Assembly: GCF_018918285.1 (NCBI RefSeq)
Contig: NZ_JAHLQF010000002.1
Location: 558,001-622,000, forward strand
Reading direction: 5' to 3'
DNA from: Clostridium mobile
GTDB taxonomy: Bacteria; Bacillota; Clostridia; Clostridiales; Clostridiaceae
DNA: 64,000 nt
A model generated the notes under the pieces. The model saw only the letters and a list, made by a program, of their open reading frames with translations, was not told the DNA's origin and ran no database searches. Positions 9,182 to 17,527 of the stretch are shown here, piece by piece. Position numbers and translations under genes: made by a program. Every line of letters begins with the position of its first letter. The first letter of the stretch is position 1.

Positions 9182-9219
9182 AACTAGTAAATTAGCCTAT
9201 CTTCAACTAGTTGTTTTTT
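9182..9219 (+). terminator. Second intrinsic terminator downstream of selO
   Basis: A 7-bp AACTAGT/ACTAGTT stem (9182-9188 with 9206-9212) is followed by GTTTTTTT. It may back up the first terminator. Confidence 0.6.
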
Positions 9220-9545
9220 TATATGCCTAATTTGACAATAGGCTGTCACATTAATTCTGTTAAAGTTTTTCATAACATTAAAAGCACAAATAATACCCTT
9301 GAAATATTAAAAACAACTTCTGAAATCAAGTGTTTAGGATGAAAGAACTATTTAAATGAACAAGCAGCAAGAGATGGTAAATTAATAAGAAAAGTATAAA
9401 AACACCTATAATAGCAGTACATATAAAAAAATATAAATATATTAATTATAAGTTAAAGTTTGATATAAATTTAACGATATATATAGTAGATAGAATATTT
9501 TTAAAAGAACTACATCAAGTTATAACATATAGGAGGTGTTTTATT
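9220..9545. other. Gene-free AT-rich stretch
   Basis: I see no gene, terminator or riboswitch here. It probably contains the promoter of the gene at 9546, but no consensus pair stands out. The ribosome site TATAGGAGGTG lies at its right end. Confidence 0.5.
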
Positions 9546-10232
9546 ATGGAAGTAAATTTTCAATATGAAGAAAATAATTATTTCACAATTGAAACTATAT
9601 CTGTAATAGGAAAATTTAATGATTATGATCATAACAAAGGGGTTATGGTTAAAGAGAATAATAAATGGACATTTAAATGTGATTTGCCAACAGGTGAGCA
9701 TCCTTATAGATTTCTTATTAATGGGGAATTAAAGCTTAATGATCCAACTGCAAATATATATTTGCCAGATGATAATGAAGAACTTTGGTCTATAATTAAG
9801 ATTAATGAAAATGGCCAGAGGATGTACAATAATACTCAATATACGACACATATAGAAAATTACAATATAAGTTCTGTAGTAAGTGAGCAAGAAAATATGG
9901 TGAATAAAAAAGTTTTTAATGTAGCTTTAGATAAGAAAATAGTAACAAGATTTCAATTCACCAATGTAACAGGATTACATACTGTAACAACAGCGTGGTA
10001 TACACCTGTAGAAGAGTTATTCCAAGTAACTGAGAATAATTTATTTATGCCACCAAATGATGAAGAACCAATAATGTTGTGGTTTTGGATGGATTTAACA
10101 GACAATACTCGTGATTATCCTCTTGGAACTTGGACAATGAGATTTTTTATAGATGGTGAATTTATATTAGAAGATCAATTTAAATTATCTCGAAATTCAG
10201 TATATTCATCACAAGGACAAATGAGATATTAG
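9546..10232 (+). CDS. CBM48 (AMPK-type glycogen-binding) domain protein with C-terminal Ig-like domain
   Basis: This is 228 residues, with no signal peptide or membrane segment. Residues about 15-85 match the AMPK1_CBM/CBM48 fold: ISVIGKFNDYDHN, WTFKCDLPTGEHPYRFLING and a following NDPTA. That domain normally binds glycogen or branched glucans. Residues about 125-220 form a second beta domain with a FTNVTGLHTVTTAWYTP strand pair and an LGTWTMRFFIDGEFILEDQF ending, typical of bacterial Ig-like modules. No catalytic domain is present, so it is a binding or targeting protein. It lies 88 bp upstream of the amphipathic-helix protein and is probably co-transcribed. The partner function is unknown. 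Confidence 0.75.
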   Translation: MEVNFQYEENNYFTIETISVIGKFNDYDHNKGVMVKENNKWTFKCDLPTGEHPYRFLINGELKLNDPTANIYLPDDNEELWSIIKINENGQRMYNNTQYTTHIENYNISSVVSEQENMVNKKVFNVALDKKIVTRFQFTNVTGLHTVTTAWYTPVEELFQVTENNLFMPPNDEEPIMLWFWMDLTDNTRDYPLGTWTMRFFIDGEFILEDQFKLSRNSVYSSQGQMRY

Positions 10233-10319
10233 TTTATGAATATAAATTTACAAGATATAAGCACTTAATAGTGATTATATATAATTTAAGAAATAAAAAA
10301 GAAAAGGATGTGAAAGGTT

Positions 10320-11375
10320 ATGAAAATAACTAACAATGTTAACCTAAATGCAAATATTATCAACAACAGAAGTGATAGTAATAGCAAAGATAAAAGGGTA
10401 GACAATACTAATCTAAGTTCAGATGTACAAGTTACTAACATGAAAGCAGCTAAAGATGAATATAAATCATCAATTGTCAATGCTGTGAAAGACTCTTCAG
10501 AGGTTACATCTAAAGAAAAGAAGACAACTAAGAGTTCAATAGGAGGATTTTTTAAATCAGCAGCTAGTAAATTTTCTTTTGTAACTAGTGAGGTTTCAAA
10601 ATTTGTTAAGACAGCAGTTTCTGTAGGTGAAAGTGTTATTAAAACAGTAAAGTCGGTGTCAAATACTGTTGTTGATACAGCTAAGGTTGTAGCAAAAACT
10701 ATAAAAGACATGTCAGATTCAGTAACTAAAAAAATAACAAATACTGCATCACAAGTAGCTAGTACCTTTAAGCAAATAACAACTACTGCCGCCGATTTGA
10801 AAAAAGCAGCTGAAGATACTAAAAATTCAGCTACATCTCTAATAAATACAATGGTAAAGACAGCTGTCACAGTAAGGAAAGGAGTTGTGGAAGTAGCAGG
10901 AAAAATTGGAGTGTCGGTAAATGGAATTAAGAGTGAGTGGAACAATCCAAATAGCGGCATTATAAGCAAAGTAGTTAAAACTGGTGGAATGGTCAAAGTT
11001 GGAATAGACTCCATAAAGGAACCAATAAAAGAAATAGGAAATACAGTTTCAACAGGATATAATGAAATTAAAAAGAATTACAAAGACATAAAGAATAATA
11101 TTGAAAATTCACTGTCTTGTATTCAAGAAGTTAAAAAGGCAGTTGTATCAGTTAGTAAGGATGTAATTGATACAGCAAAAACAGTTATAACTGAAGTTAA
11201 AGATGCAAGCAAAATTGTAGTTGATAGCATAAGTAATTCCTCAACTAACATAAAAAACATAGCTAAAAATGGATATAATGAAATCAATGAAACTATACAA
11301 AAATCACGTAATGATTATGAAAAAGATAGGAATAATCTAGAAAACAATAGTGGTATGGTACCTGTATTAGCTTAA
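10320..11375 (+). CDS. Long amphipathic-helix repeat protein (perilipin/apolipoprotein/LEA-like)
   Basis: This 351-residue protein is extraordinarily rich in Lys, Val, Thr, Ser and Ala, with a single Trp and a single Cys. After a polar N-terminal tail (about 1-65, Asn/Asp-rich) come runs such as SEVSKFVKTAVSVGESVIKTV, VVDTAKVVAKTIKDM and VVSVSKDVIDTAKTVITEV. These repeat apolar faces every 3-4 residues with Val/Thr/Ala on one side and Lys/Asp on the other. There is no continuous membrane segment. Such 11-mer/heptad helices coat lipid droplets, polymer granules or membranes in eukaryotic perilipins, phasins and LEA proteins; that parallel is inferred. It ends in a short apolar tail, GMVPVLA. 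AAGGATGTGAAAGG precedes the start. Confidence 0.8.
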   Translation: MKITNNVNLNANIINNRSDSNSKDKRVDNTNLSSDVQVTNMKAAKDEYKSSIVNAVKDSSEVTSKEKKTTKSSIGGFFKSAASKFSFVTSEVSKFVKTAVSVGESVIKTVKSVSNTVVDTAKVVAKTIKDMSDSVTKKITNTASQVASTFKQITTTAADLKKAAEDTKNSATSLINTMVKTAVTVRKGVVEVAGKIGVSVNGIKSEWNNPNSGIISKVVKTGGMVKVGIDSIKEPIKEIGNTVSTGYNEIKKNYKDIKNNIENSLSCIQEVKKAVVSVSKDVIDTAKTVITEVKDASKIVVDSISNSSTNIKNIAKNGYNEINETIQKSRNDYEKDRNNLENNSGMVPVLA

Positions 11376-11411
11376 AGAGTTTTATCTAAGTATAATTAAA
11401 TAATAATAATG

Positions 11412-11450
11412 GCAGCGTGTTGAATTTAAAATTTGATGCGCTGCTTTTTA
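11412..11450 (+). terminator. Intrinsic terminator after the amphipathic-helix gene
   Basis: GCAGCG (11412-11417) pairs with CGCTGC (11439-11444). The stem extends inward through G-T pairs to a very small loop and is followed by TTTTTA. Confidence 0.8.
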
Positions 11451-11500
11451 TAAAAATATTTCGACCATCGATTTAAATGTGAGAAAATTTAAAATGTTTA

Positions 11501-11529
11501 TTGACATACAGTAAAATAAGTTATATTAT
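11501..11529 (+). promoter_or_regulatory. Sigma-A promoter of the NAD salvage operon
   Basis: TTGACA (11501-11506), a 17-bp spacer and TATTAT (11524-11529) lie 59 bp before the first ORF. An NrtR operator is expected nearby; I could not single one out. Confidence 0.75.
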
Positions 11530-11588
11530 AAATACATAACATCAAATTGATATTATCTAATTGAAATTAAGTTGAGGTGGAAATAATT

Positions 11589-12485
11589 TTGGATAAACAT
11601 TTTATAGATATAGATAAGGAAAAAGAATTCTTAAAAAGTTATGATGAGAATGATTATAAAAGACCGAGTGTTACAAATGACATCATAATATTGACAACTG
11701 ATGAAAAGGAAGAAGATAATCTTAGAAAGGTACCAAAAAGAGGAATGCAGGTTATTTTGATTAAAAGAGATGACCATCCCTATATAGATAAATGGGCCCT
11801 TCCGGGTGGGTTTGTTGGTATAGAGGAAAGCCTAGAGGTGAGCGCTAGGAAGAAACTTAAGGAGAAGACAGGAATAGATAATGTTTATACAGAGCAGCTC
11901 TATACTTTTGGAGATGTTTATAGAGATAAAAGAACAAGGGTTATTAGTGTAGGAAATATTGCTTTGGTGGAAAAGAGCAGCATAAGGTTAAAAGAAGGGG
12001 ATTTGCAAGAGAAAAGTAGATGGTTTTGGATAAATAAAACCCTTATTAGTTCTGAAAAATATGAAGAGTATATAGAAAATAAACATCTTTTATCTATTAA
12101 ATCCATTGATGAAAGGATAATAATGAATTATGAAGTAACAGAGAAAATCGGAAGAGATATATTTAGAAATAAGGAAACAGCTTATAGATTATTAGATAAC
12201 TCTACAGAGGAATTGGCCTTTGATCACTATAAGATATTAGATTACGGAATAGATAGATTAAGAAATAAAGTAGAGTATACGCCAATTGCCTTTAATCTTC
12301 TGCCAAGAGTATTTACTGTAAAGGAACTGCAGAATGTCTATGAAGCAATAATGGGGAGAGAAATTTTAAACTTCAGAAGAAAGATGGGAGAAATGATTAT
12401 AGAAACTGATGAAAAAATAGAGGGTAAACCCTTTAGGCCAGCTAAGGTATTTAAATTTAATGAAAATTGGGAGCATAATTTTTAA
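11589..12485 (+). CDS. NUDIX-domain transcriptional regulator, NrtR-like (NAD metabolism)
   Basis: This is 298 residues if it starts at TTG 11589, which has GAGGTGG 8 bases upstream; GTG 11577 is the alternative. The NUDIX region is at about 50-170, with PGGFVGIEESLEVSARKKLKEKTG standing for the Nudix box. The catalytic REXXEE is altered to KKLKEKTG, suggesting ligand sensing rather than hydrolysis. The C-terminal about 100 residues (FNLLPRVFTVKELQNVYEAIMGREILNFRRKM) are the winged-helix domain of NrtR, which binds ADP-ribose-type NAD metabolites and represses NAD genes. It heads an operon of NAD salvage genes, which strongly supports the call. Confidence 0.85.
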   Translation: MDKHFIDIDKEKEFLKSYDENDYKRPSVTNDIIILTTDEKEEDNLRKVPKRGMQVILIKRDDHPYIDKWALPGGFVGIEESLEVSARKKLKEKTGIDNVYTEQLYTFGDVYRDKRTRVISVGNIALVEKSSIRLKEGDLQEKSRWFWINKTLISSEKYEEYIENKHLLSIKSIDERIIMNYEVTEKIGRDIFRNKETAYRLLDNSTEELAFDHYKILDYGIDRLRNKVEYTPIAFNLLPRVFTVKELQNVYEAIMGREILNFRRKMGEMIIETDEKIEGKPFRPAKVFKFNENWEHNF

Positions 12486-12503
12486 AAATGGGGAGATTAT
12501 AAA

Positions 12504-13301
12504 ATGATTTATTTTAATAGTGAGAGAGTTGAGATTAAGAAATTTCCTAATGGTGAATCTCTGATTCATAGTGAAAATTTAAAGTTAAGAAGTGATGATA
12601 ATGAGATTAGAGTTTGTTTTGAGAACGATGAAGATATAACTCATTTAATATTTTTAAAAAGCCATTTAGATGAATTAAGAATAAAATGTAATTTAATAAT
12701 TCCCTATATGCCGTACAGCAGAATGGATAGAACCGAGGGTATAACTATTTTTACATTAAAGCATTTGTGTAAGCTAATTAATAGTTTAAACTTCGAAAGT
12801 GTAACCATTTATGAGCCCCATTCGGAGGTATCAACTGCATTATTAGATAGAGTTAAGGTAGTGAATATGTCTAAAATGTTAGCTGAGAGGCTCTTAAAAG
12901 AATTGAATAACGGAAAAGAAGAGGTATATTTAGTTTATCCTGATGCAGGTGCAGCAAAGAGATATGGGAAAGAAATAAGCTATGAAAAGATTTTAACTGC
13001 AAACAAAGAACGGGACTTTAAAACAGGATTTATTAAAAAACTAGAGATCAATGGGGATATTGAAAATAAAAGCTTTAAGGCAATTATAGTGGATGATTTA
13101 TGTTCAAAAGGTGGCACTTTTATGCTTACAGCTTCTAAGCTAAAGGAAATGGGGGCAACGGAAATATATCTGGTAGTTACTCATTGTGAAAATACAGTTT
13201 TTCAAGGTGAGCTTCTAACCTGTGATTTAATAACAGGGATATATACAACCAATAGTATTTTAAGTAAAGATCATGAAAAAATTAAGGTGTATAAAATTTA
13301 A
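12504..13301 (+). CDS. Ribose-phosphate pyrophosphokinase-like protein (PRPP supply for NAD salvage)
   Basis: This is 265 residues, shorter than housekeeping Prs (about 315). It has the Prs fold: FPNGES near the start, NLIIPYMPYSRMDR (about 63-76, the ATP/ribose loop), YPDAGAAKRYG (about 148) and the PRPP-binding loop VDDLCSKGGTF (about 195-205, with DD and a T/S-rich turn). The expected reaction is ribose-5-P + ATP to PRPP + AMP. Its place between an NrtR-like regulator and a nicotinamide phosphoribosyltransferase indicates dedicated PRPP production for NAD synthesis. GGGGAGAT precedes ATG 12504. Its stop overlaps nothing; pncA follows after 13 bp. Confidence 0.85.
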   Translation: MIYFNSERVEIKKFPNGESLIHSENLKLRSDDNEIRVCFENDEDITHLIFLKSHLDELRIKCNLIIPYMPYSRMDRTEGITIFTLKHLCKLINSLNFESVTIYEPHSEVSTALLDRVKVVNMSKMLAERLLKELNNGKEEVYLVYPDAGAAKRYGKEISYEKILTANKERDFKTGFIKKLEINGDIENKSFKAIIVDDLCSKGGTFMLTASKLKEMGATEIYLVVTHCENTVFQGELLTCDLITGIYTTNSILSKDHEKIKVYKI

Positions 13302-13314
13302 GGGGGTATTTATT

Positions 13315-13863
13315 ATGACAAAACTATTAGTAGTTATTGATTATCAAAAGGACTTTGTAGATGGAACACTAGGATTTGAAAAAGCGGTAACCTTAGAGCA
13401 AGGTATATATGATAAGATTAATAAATATTTAAAAAACGGTGACAAGGTATTGTTCACTTACGATACTCATTATGAAGAATATTTACAAACTAGAGAGGGT
13501 AAAAGCTTACCTGTGGTACATTGTATCAAATGTACTGAGGGTCATAAACTGTATGGAAAAATAAATGATTTCTTAAACTCAGAGAATACAATGCATTATG
13601 AAAAAAAGGGATTTGGGATATCTCCAGAGGATATGATTAAAATAGCCAATGAACTAGGAGAGGACATTAAAGAAATTGAGTTAGTTGGAGTTGTTACTAA
13701 TATATGCGTAATTAGCAACGTGGTATTGTTTCAGTCCCAATATAGAGAAGCTGACATCATAGTGGACGCAAGCCTTTGTGCTAGTTTTGATGAAACTTTA
13801 CATGAAAAGTCATTAGATGTAATTGAAGGATTACAGGGAAAGGTAATTAATAGGGTGAACTGA
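13315..13863 (+). CDS. pncA: Nicotinamidase / isochorismatase-family hydrolase
   Basis: The start at 13315 (MTKLLVVIDYQKDFVDGTLG) follows AAGGGGGTATT; an earlier frame from 13273 overlaps the previous gene and has no site. The product is 182 residues. The catalytic triad of the family is visible: Asp in VVIDYQKDF (about residue 9), a Lys in KKGFGIS (about 100) and the nucleophile Cys in GVVTNICV (about 130). It also has the cis-peptide region VVTN. It would deamidate nicotinamide to nicotinate. The presence of both this enzyme and a nicotinamide phosphoribosyltransferase in one operon gives two routes from the same precursor. Confidence 0.85.
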   Translation: MTKLLVVIDYQKDFVDGTLGFEKAVTLEQGIYDKINKYLKNGDKVLFTYDTHYEEYLQTREGKSLPVVHCIKCTEGHKLYGKINDFLNSENTMHYEKKGFGISPEDMIKIANELGEDIKEIELVGVVTNICVISNVVLFQSQYREADIIVDASLCASFDETLHEKSLDVIEGLQGKVINRVN

Positions 13864-13865
13864 TT

Positions 13866-15335
13866 ATGATAAACCCATTGTTATTAACGGATTTTTATAA
13901 AACAATTCATCATATGTGCTATGTACCGGGAATCACTAAATTGGTAAGCTATTGGACTCCAAGGATGTCCCGAAAAGATGATATGGATAAAGTTGTTATG
14001 TTTGGGCTACAGCCTTTTATAAAGAAGTATTTAATTCAGTACTTTAATGAAAATTTCTTCAAGAAGGATAAGAAGGCTGTGGTTTCTGAGTATAAAAGAA
14101 TTATATCTAAAACCATGGGAAATATGGCAGCAGATACAAAGCATATTGAAGCTTTGCACCACTTAGGGTATTTGCCAATACAAATTAAAGCTGTAGCAGA
14201 AGGCTTGAGAGTAAACATTAAAACCCCAATGATTGAAATTACTAATACCCATGAGGATTTTGCTTGGCTAGTGAATTATTTAGAAACCTTTATGAGTTGT
14301 AATATATGGCAGCCAATGACTAGTGCCACTATTGCATATAGGTACAGAGAAATAGTAGAAAAGTATTTTAACCTTACTGTAGAAAAGGGTGATATAAAAA
14401 AAGCTTGTGGAGATTTTAGCATGAGAGGTTTTAGCTCTGTGGAAAGTGCGGAGCTTAGTGGTGCAGCACACCTGCTTTCATTTGTAGGAACGGCAACAAT
14501 ACCTGCTATTAGCTATTTAGAGGAATATTATAATTGTAATATAGAAGAGGAAATAGTTGGACTAGGAACACCTTCTACAGAACACAGTGTAATGTGCAGT
14601 TACGGAGAGGATGAGCTTGCAGCCTATAAGAGATTGATCACTGAAGTATTCCCAAGTGGAGTTTTGAGTATAGTATCTGACACCTATGATTATTGGAATG
14701 TTATAACAGACATACTTCCAAGGTTGAAAGAAGATATTATAAATAGAGATGGAAAAATTGTTATTAGAGGGGATAGTGGAGATCCGGTAAAAATAATTTG
14801 TGGAGATAAGAACGCACCAAAAGATAGTGAGGAATACAAGGGAACTGTTGAGTTACTATGGGATATATTCGGTGGAGAAATCAATTCAAAGGGATATAAA
14901 GTTCTAAATAGTAGAATAGGGACAATTTATGGAGACAGCATAACTGTAGAAAGGTGTAAACAAATCTGTAGAGGCTTAGAGGAAAAGGGTTTTGCAGTAA
15001 ATAACTGTGTGTTTGGTATAGGCTCATACACCTACCAATACAATACTAGAGATACTTTTGGATTTGCTCTAAAGGCTACTCATGCAGTGATAGATGGTGA
15101 AGAAAAGTTTATATTCAAAGCTCCTAAAACGGATAAAGATAACTTTAAAAAGTCACAAAAAGGAATGTGTTATGTGTATAGGGAAGGGCAAGATATTTTA
15201 TATAAGGATGAATTAACTTTAAAAGAGCAAGCAGAATGTAAGGATAATCTGCTAGAAATTGTATTTAAGGATGGTAAATTGATAAAAGATTATTCATTAT
15301 GTGAAATAAGAAATAGATTACACGGAAGGTTTTAA
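13866..15335 (+). CDS. nadV: Nicotinamide phosphoribosyltransferase (NAMPT/NadV)
   Basis: This is 489 residues, the same size class as eukaryotic NAMPT and phage/bacterial NadV. Landmarks include NPLLLTDFYKTIHHMCY at the N-terminus, GDFSMRGFSSVESAELSGAAHLL (about 178), GTPSTEHSVMCSYG (about 236), IRGDSGDP (about 299; the conserved active-site Asp) and GIGSYTYQ (about 380). It converts nicotinamide + PRPP to NMN. The start ATG 13866 is 2 bases after the pncA stop, indicating translational coupling. With the PRPP synthetase-like gene upstream and nadE downstream it forms the core of the salvage operon. Confidence 0.93.
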   Translation: MINPLLLTDFYKTIHHMCYVPGITKLVSYWTPRMSRKDDMDKVVMFGLQPFIKKYLIQYFNENFFKKDKKAVVSEYKRIISKTMGNMAADTKHIEALHHLGYLPIQIKAVAEGLRVNIKTPMIEITNTHEDFAWLVNYLETFMSCNIWQPMTSATIAYRYREIVEKYFNLTVEKGDIKKACGDFSMRGFSSVESAELSGAAHLLSFVGTATIPAISYLEEYYNCNIEEEIVGLGTPSTEHSVMCSYGEDELAAYKRLITEVFPSGVLSIVSDTYDYWNVITDILPRLKEDIINRDGKIVIRGDSGDPVKIICGDKNAPKDSEEYKGTVELLWDIFGGEINSKGYKVLNSRIGTIYGDSITVERCKQICRGLEEKGFAVNNCVFGIGSYTYQYNTRDTFGFALKATHAVIDGEEKFIFKAPKTDKDNFKKSQKGMCYVYREGQDILYKDELTLKEQAECKDNLLEIVFKDGKLIKDYSLCEIRNRLHGRF

Positions 15336-15413
15336 TAATATTCTAATAAGATTTTAGATAATATCATCATAATATGAGAAATTATCTTTAGATTTTCAGT
15401 GGAGGGGTAAAAA

Positions 15414-16148
15414 GTGAGGAAAGATTTTAATGCAGAAAAGGAATGTAAAAATATTATAAATTGGATTAGGGAATATTTTAAAGCTCAACCTAATGCTAAG
15501 GGAGCTATTATTGGAATTAGCGGTGGAAAGGATAGCTCCGTAGCATCTAAGTTATTAGTTGAAGCTTTAGGAAAAGAAAGAGTATTTGGTGTGTTAATGC
15601 CCAATGGTGAGCAGAAGGATATAGCTGACAGCTTAAGGGTTGTAGATATTCTTGGAATTAATTATAAAATAGTTAATATAGAAAAAGCCTATAATGGATT
15701 ATTGGAAGCTATTCAAGAAAATAATTTATCTATTGATGCTAAAGTTAATATTCCTCCGAGACTTAGAATGACTACTTTGTATGCAATTGCAGCTAACATG
15801 TACTATAGGGTATGTGGTACTGGAAATAAGTCAGAGGGCTTTGTAGGATATACAACAAAATGGGGTGATAATGCCTATGACTTTAATCCTATAGGAAATC
15901 TAACTACTGAAGAGGTGGTAGCAATAGGAGATGTTTTAGGGTTACCTTATGAGTTGGTTCATAAAACTCCAAATGATGGGTTGAGCGGAAAATCTGATGA
16001 GGAAAAGTTAGGCTTCACCTATCAACAAGTTAATGAGTATATAGAAAATGGAAGCTGTGGAGATAAAGAAATAGATGAGAAAATTAAGTTGAAGCATGAG
16101 TATAATAAACACAAGAGGAATTTGCCACCAAAGTATGAGCGAGTATAA
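15414..16148 (+). CDS. nadE: NH3-dependent NAD(+) synthetase
   Basis: This is 244 residues. The ATP-pyrophosphatase P-loop is GISGGKDSS (about 33-41). RLRMTTLYAIAA (about 120), GTGNKSE (about 140) and FNPIGNLTTEEV (about 160) are NadE signatures, and no N-terminal glutaminase domain is present, so free ammonia is the nitrogen donor. It adenylates and amidates nicotinate adenine dinucleotide to NAD. The start is GTG 15414 with GGAGGGG 8 bases upstream. It is the last gene of the NAD operon; a 78-bp gap and then a terminator at 16211 bound it. Confidence 0.93.
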   Translation: MRKDFNAEKECKNIINWIREYFKAQPNAKGAIIGISGGKDSSVASKLLVEALGKERVFGVLMPNGEQKDIADSLRVVDILGINYKIVNIEKAYNGLLEAIQENNLSIDAKVNIPPRLRMTTLYAIAANMYYRVCGTGNKSEGFVGYTTKWGDNAYDFNPIGNLTTEEVVAIGDVLGLPYELVHKTPNDGLSGKSDEEKLGFTYQQVNEYIENGSCGDKEIDEKIKLKHEYNKHKRNLPPKYERV

Positions 16149-16210
16149 GCAAATAAAAGCCAATAGATTAAAAGTAAAAGATTTATTTATAAAGAAGTAA
16201 TTATTTGTGG

Positions 16211-16238
16211 ATAGGACGTTATGACGTCCTATTTTATT
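16211..16238 (+). terminator. Intrinsic terminator of the NAD salvage operon
   Basis: A perfect 9-bp stem (ATAGGACGT, 16211-16219, with 16224-16232) with a TATG loop is followed by a T-rich tail. Confidence 0.8.
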
Positions 16239-16284
16239 TTGCTGAAATAAATGTTGATATTTACCAAAATAAAATATACAATGA

Positions 16285-16304
16285 TATATATCAAGTGATA
16301 TATA
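16285..16304. promoter_or_regulatory. Candidate TetR operator (20-bp inverted repeat)
   Basis: TATATATCAAGTGATATATA reads as two perfect 9-bp half-sites around a 2-bp centre (AG). A partly overlapping 12-bp palindrome, TGATATATATCA, lies at 16282-16293. It sits 21 bp upstream of the TetR gene, the usual autoregulatory location. Confidence 0.6.
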
Positions 16305-16325
16305 ATATAATAAGGGGGAAATAAA

Positions 16326-16901
16326 ATGCCACCTAAGAATAAATTTTTAAAGGAAGAAATAATAGAGGCTGCATTTCAAATTGCAAAAGAAGAGGGAATG
16401 GATGGGATTACAATAAGAAAGATTGCAACAAAATTAGGGAGTTCAATTGCACCTATATATGTAAACTTTAAAGATGTAGAGGAGCTAAAAGGAGAAGTAA
16501 TTTCTAAGATATCTCAAATCAGCAATGAAATAATATTAAAGCAAGACACAGGAGATAAGTTTCTTAATATAGGAATTGCCAGCGTTAAATTTGCAAAGGA
16601 ATATAGCGTTATTTTTAAAGATTTAATTGTAAGAAGTAATATCTATATGGAGAGTTATGATAGTCAAGTTATGCATAATATTATTGAGGCAATGAAAGAG
16701 GATGAAGAACTTAAAATATTTACAGAAGAAGAACTTAAAGATATTTTGATGAAAATGAGAGTTTTTCAAGTAGGATTATGTATAATGGCTACAAATGAAT
16801 CCTTTGCCTCAGAGCTGACAGATGAAAAAATTATAGAAATGTTAAAAGATACAGTGGGTGATATAGTGAATGGCATAAAAGTTAGGAAAAATAAAAAATA
16901 G
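16326..16901 (+). CDS. TetR/AcrR-family transcriptional regulator
   Basis: This is 191 residues. The N-terminal TetR_N domain reads IIEAAFQIAKEEGMDGITIRKIATKLG followed by SIAPIYVNFKDVEEL, a canonical HTH. The helical C-terminal ligand domain has no recognisable subfamily. AAGGGGGAAAT precedes ATG 16326. The dyad at 16285 suggests self-repression, and the GNAT gene 12 bp downstream is in the same operon and may be its regulated function. The ligand is unknown. Confidence 0.9.
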   Translation: MPPKNKFLKEEIIEAAFQIAKEEGMDGITIRKIATKLGSSIAPIYVNFKDVEELKGEVISKISQISNEIILKQDTGDKFLNIGIASVKFAKEYSVIFKDLIVRSNIYMESYDSQVMHNIIEAMKEDEELKIFTEEELKDILMKMRVFQVGLCIMATNESFASELTDEKIIEMLKDTVGDIVNGIKVRKNKK

Positions 16902-16913
16902 AAGGGTGATATT

Positions 16914-17501
16914 ATGGGGTATAGTATTGAGAGGTTAAGTGATTTAGAGAGTAAATACTTAGAAGGTGTAACTAAAGTTTTTGGAGAGTGCTTTGGGCAC
17001 ATGTTTAAAGGATTTACGGAAGATATAGACTTACTTGCAACTAGCTTTGGCAATTCATTTGTCAAAGATAAGTGTTATGTTTATTTAGAGGGGGATGAGG
17101 TTATAGGTTTTGTATCCTGCTCTTCTCTAGATGGACGTGCAATGAAAATAGATAAGGAACCCTTTCAAAAGAATTTTGGAAAGATAAAAGGAAAGATATT
17201 TGCTTGGCAAATAGAAAAAATAATGTGTAAGGTGTTAGTTAAGTCAAATAGAGAAGGGTATATTGACTTTTTAGGTGTTAGTTCTAGGCAGCAGAGAAAA
17301 GGCATTGGAGAAACCTTAATGAGATATATTCACCAAAATGAAGATTACGATAAATTTATACTTGAAGTGTTAGCTTCGAATTTAAATGCGAAAAAACTCT
17401 ATGAAAAAGTAGGCTATAAAGCAATAAAAGAAGAAAAAAATATTTTCATGACTTTAGGTGGACAAGGCACAGCCTTTATTATGGAATATATAAAAGAATA
17501 A
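16914..17501 (+). CDS. GNAT-family N-acetyltransferase
   Basis: This is 195 residues. The acetyl-CoA pyrophosphate loop is SSRQQRKGIGETLMRYI (about 122-139, Q/RxxGxG type), followed by the beta5/alpha4 region FILEVLASNLNAKKLYEKVGY that marks the GNAT fold. The acceptor is unknown. It is co-transcribed with the TetR regulator just upstream. A small unrecognised frame follows 26 bases after its stop. Confidence 0.87.
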   Translation: MGYSIERLSDLESKYLEGVTKVFGECFGHMFKGFTEDIDLLATSFGNSFVKDKCYVYLEGDEVIGFVSCSSLDGRAMKIDKEPFQKNFGKIKGKIFAWQIEKIMCKVLVKSNREGYIDFLGVSSRQQRKGIGETLMRYIHQNEDYDKFILEVLASNLNAKKLYEKVGYKAIKEEKNIFMTLGGQGTAFIMEYIKE

Positions 17502-17527
17502 ATGATTGTATCATTTGGAGAATAAAA

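Noticed and set aside
10286-11014. Long hydrophobic open frame antisense to the amphipathic-helix gene
   Set aside because: It is the mirror of a low-complexity Lys/Val/Thr-rich coding sequence, has no ribosome site, and the sense frame has start, site and terminator.
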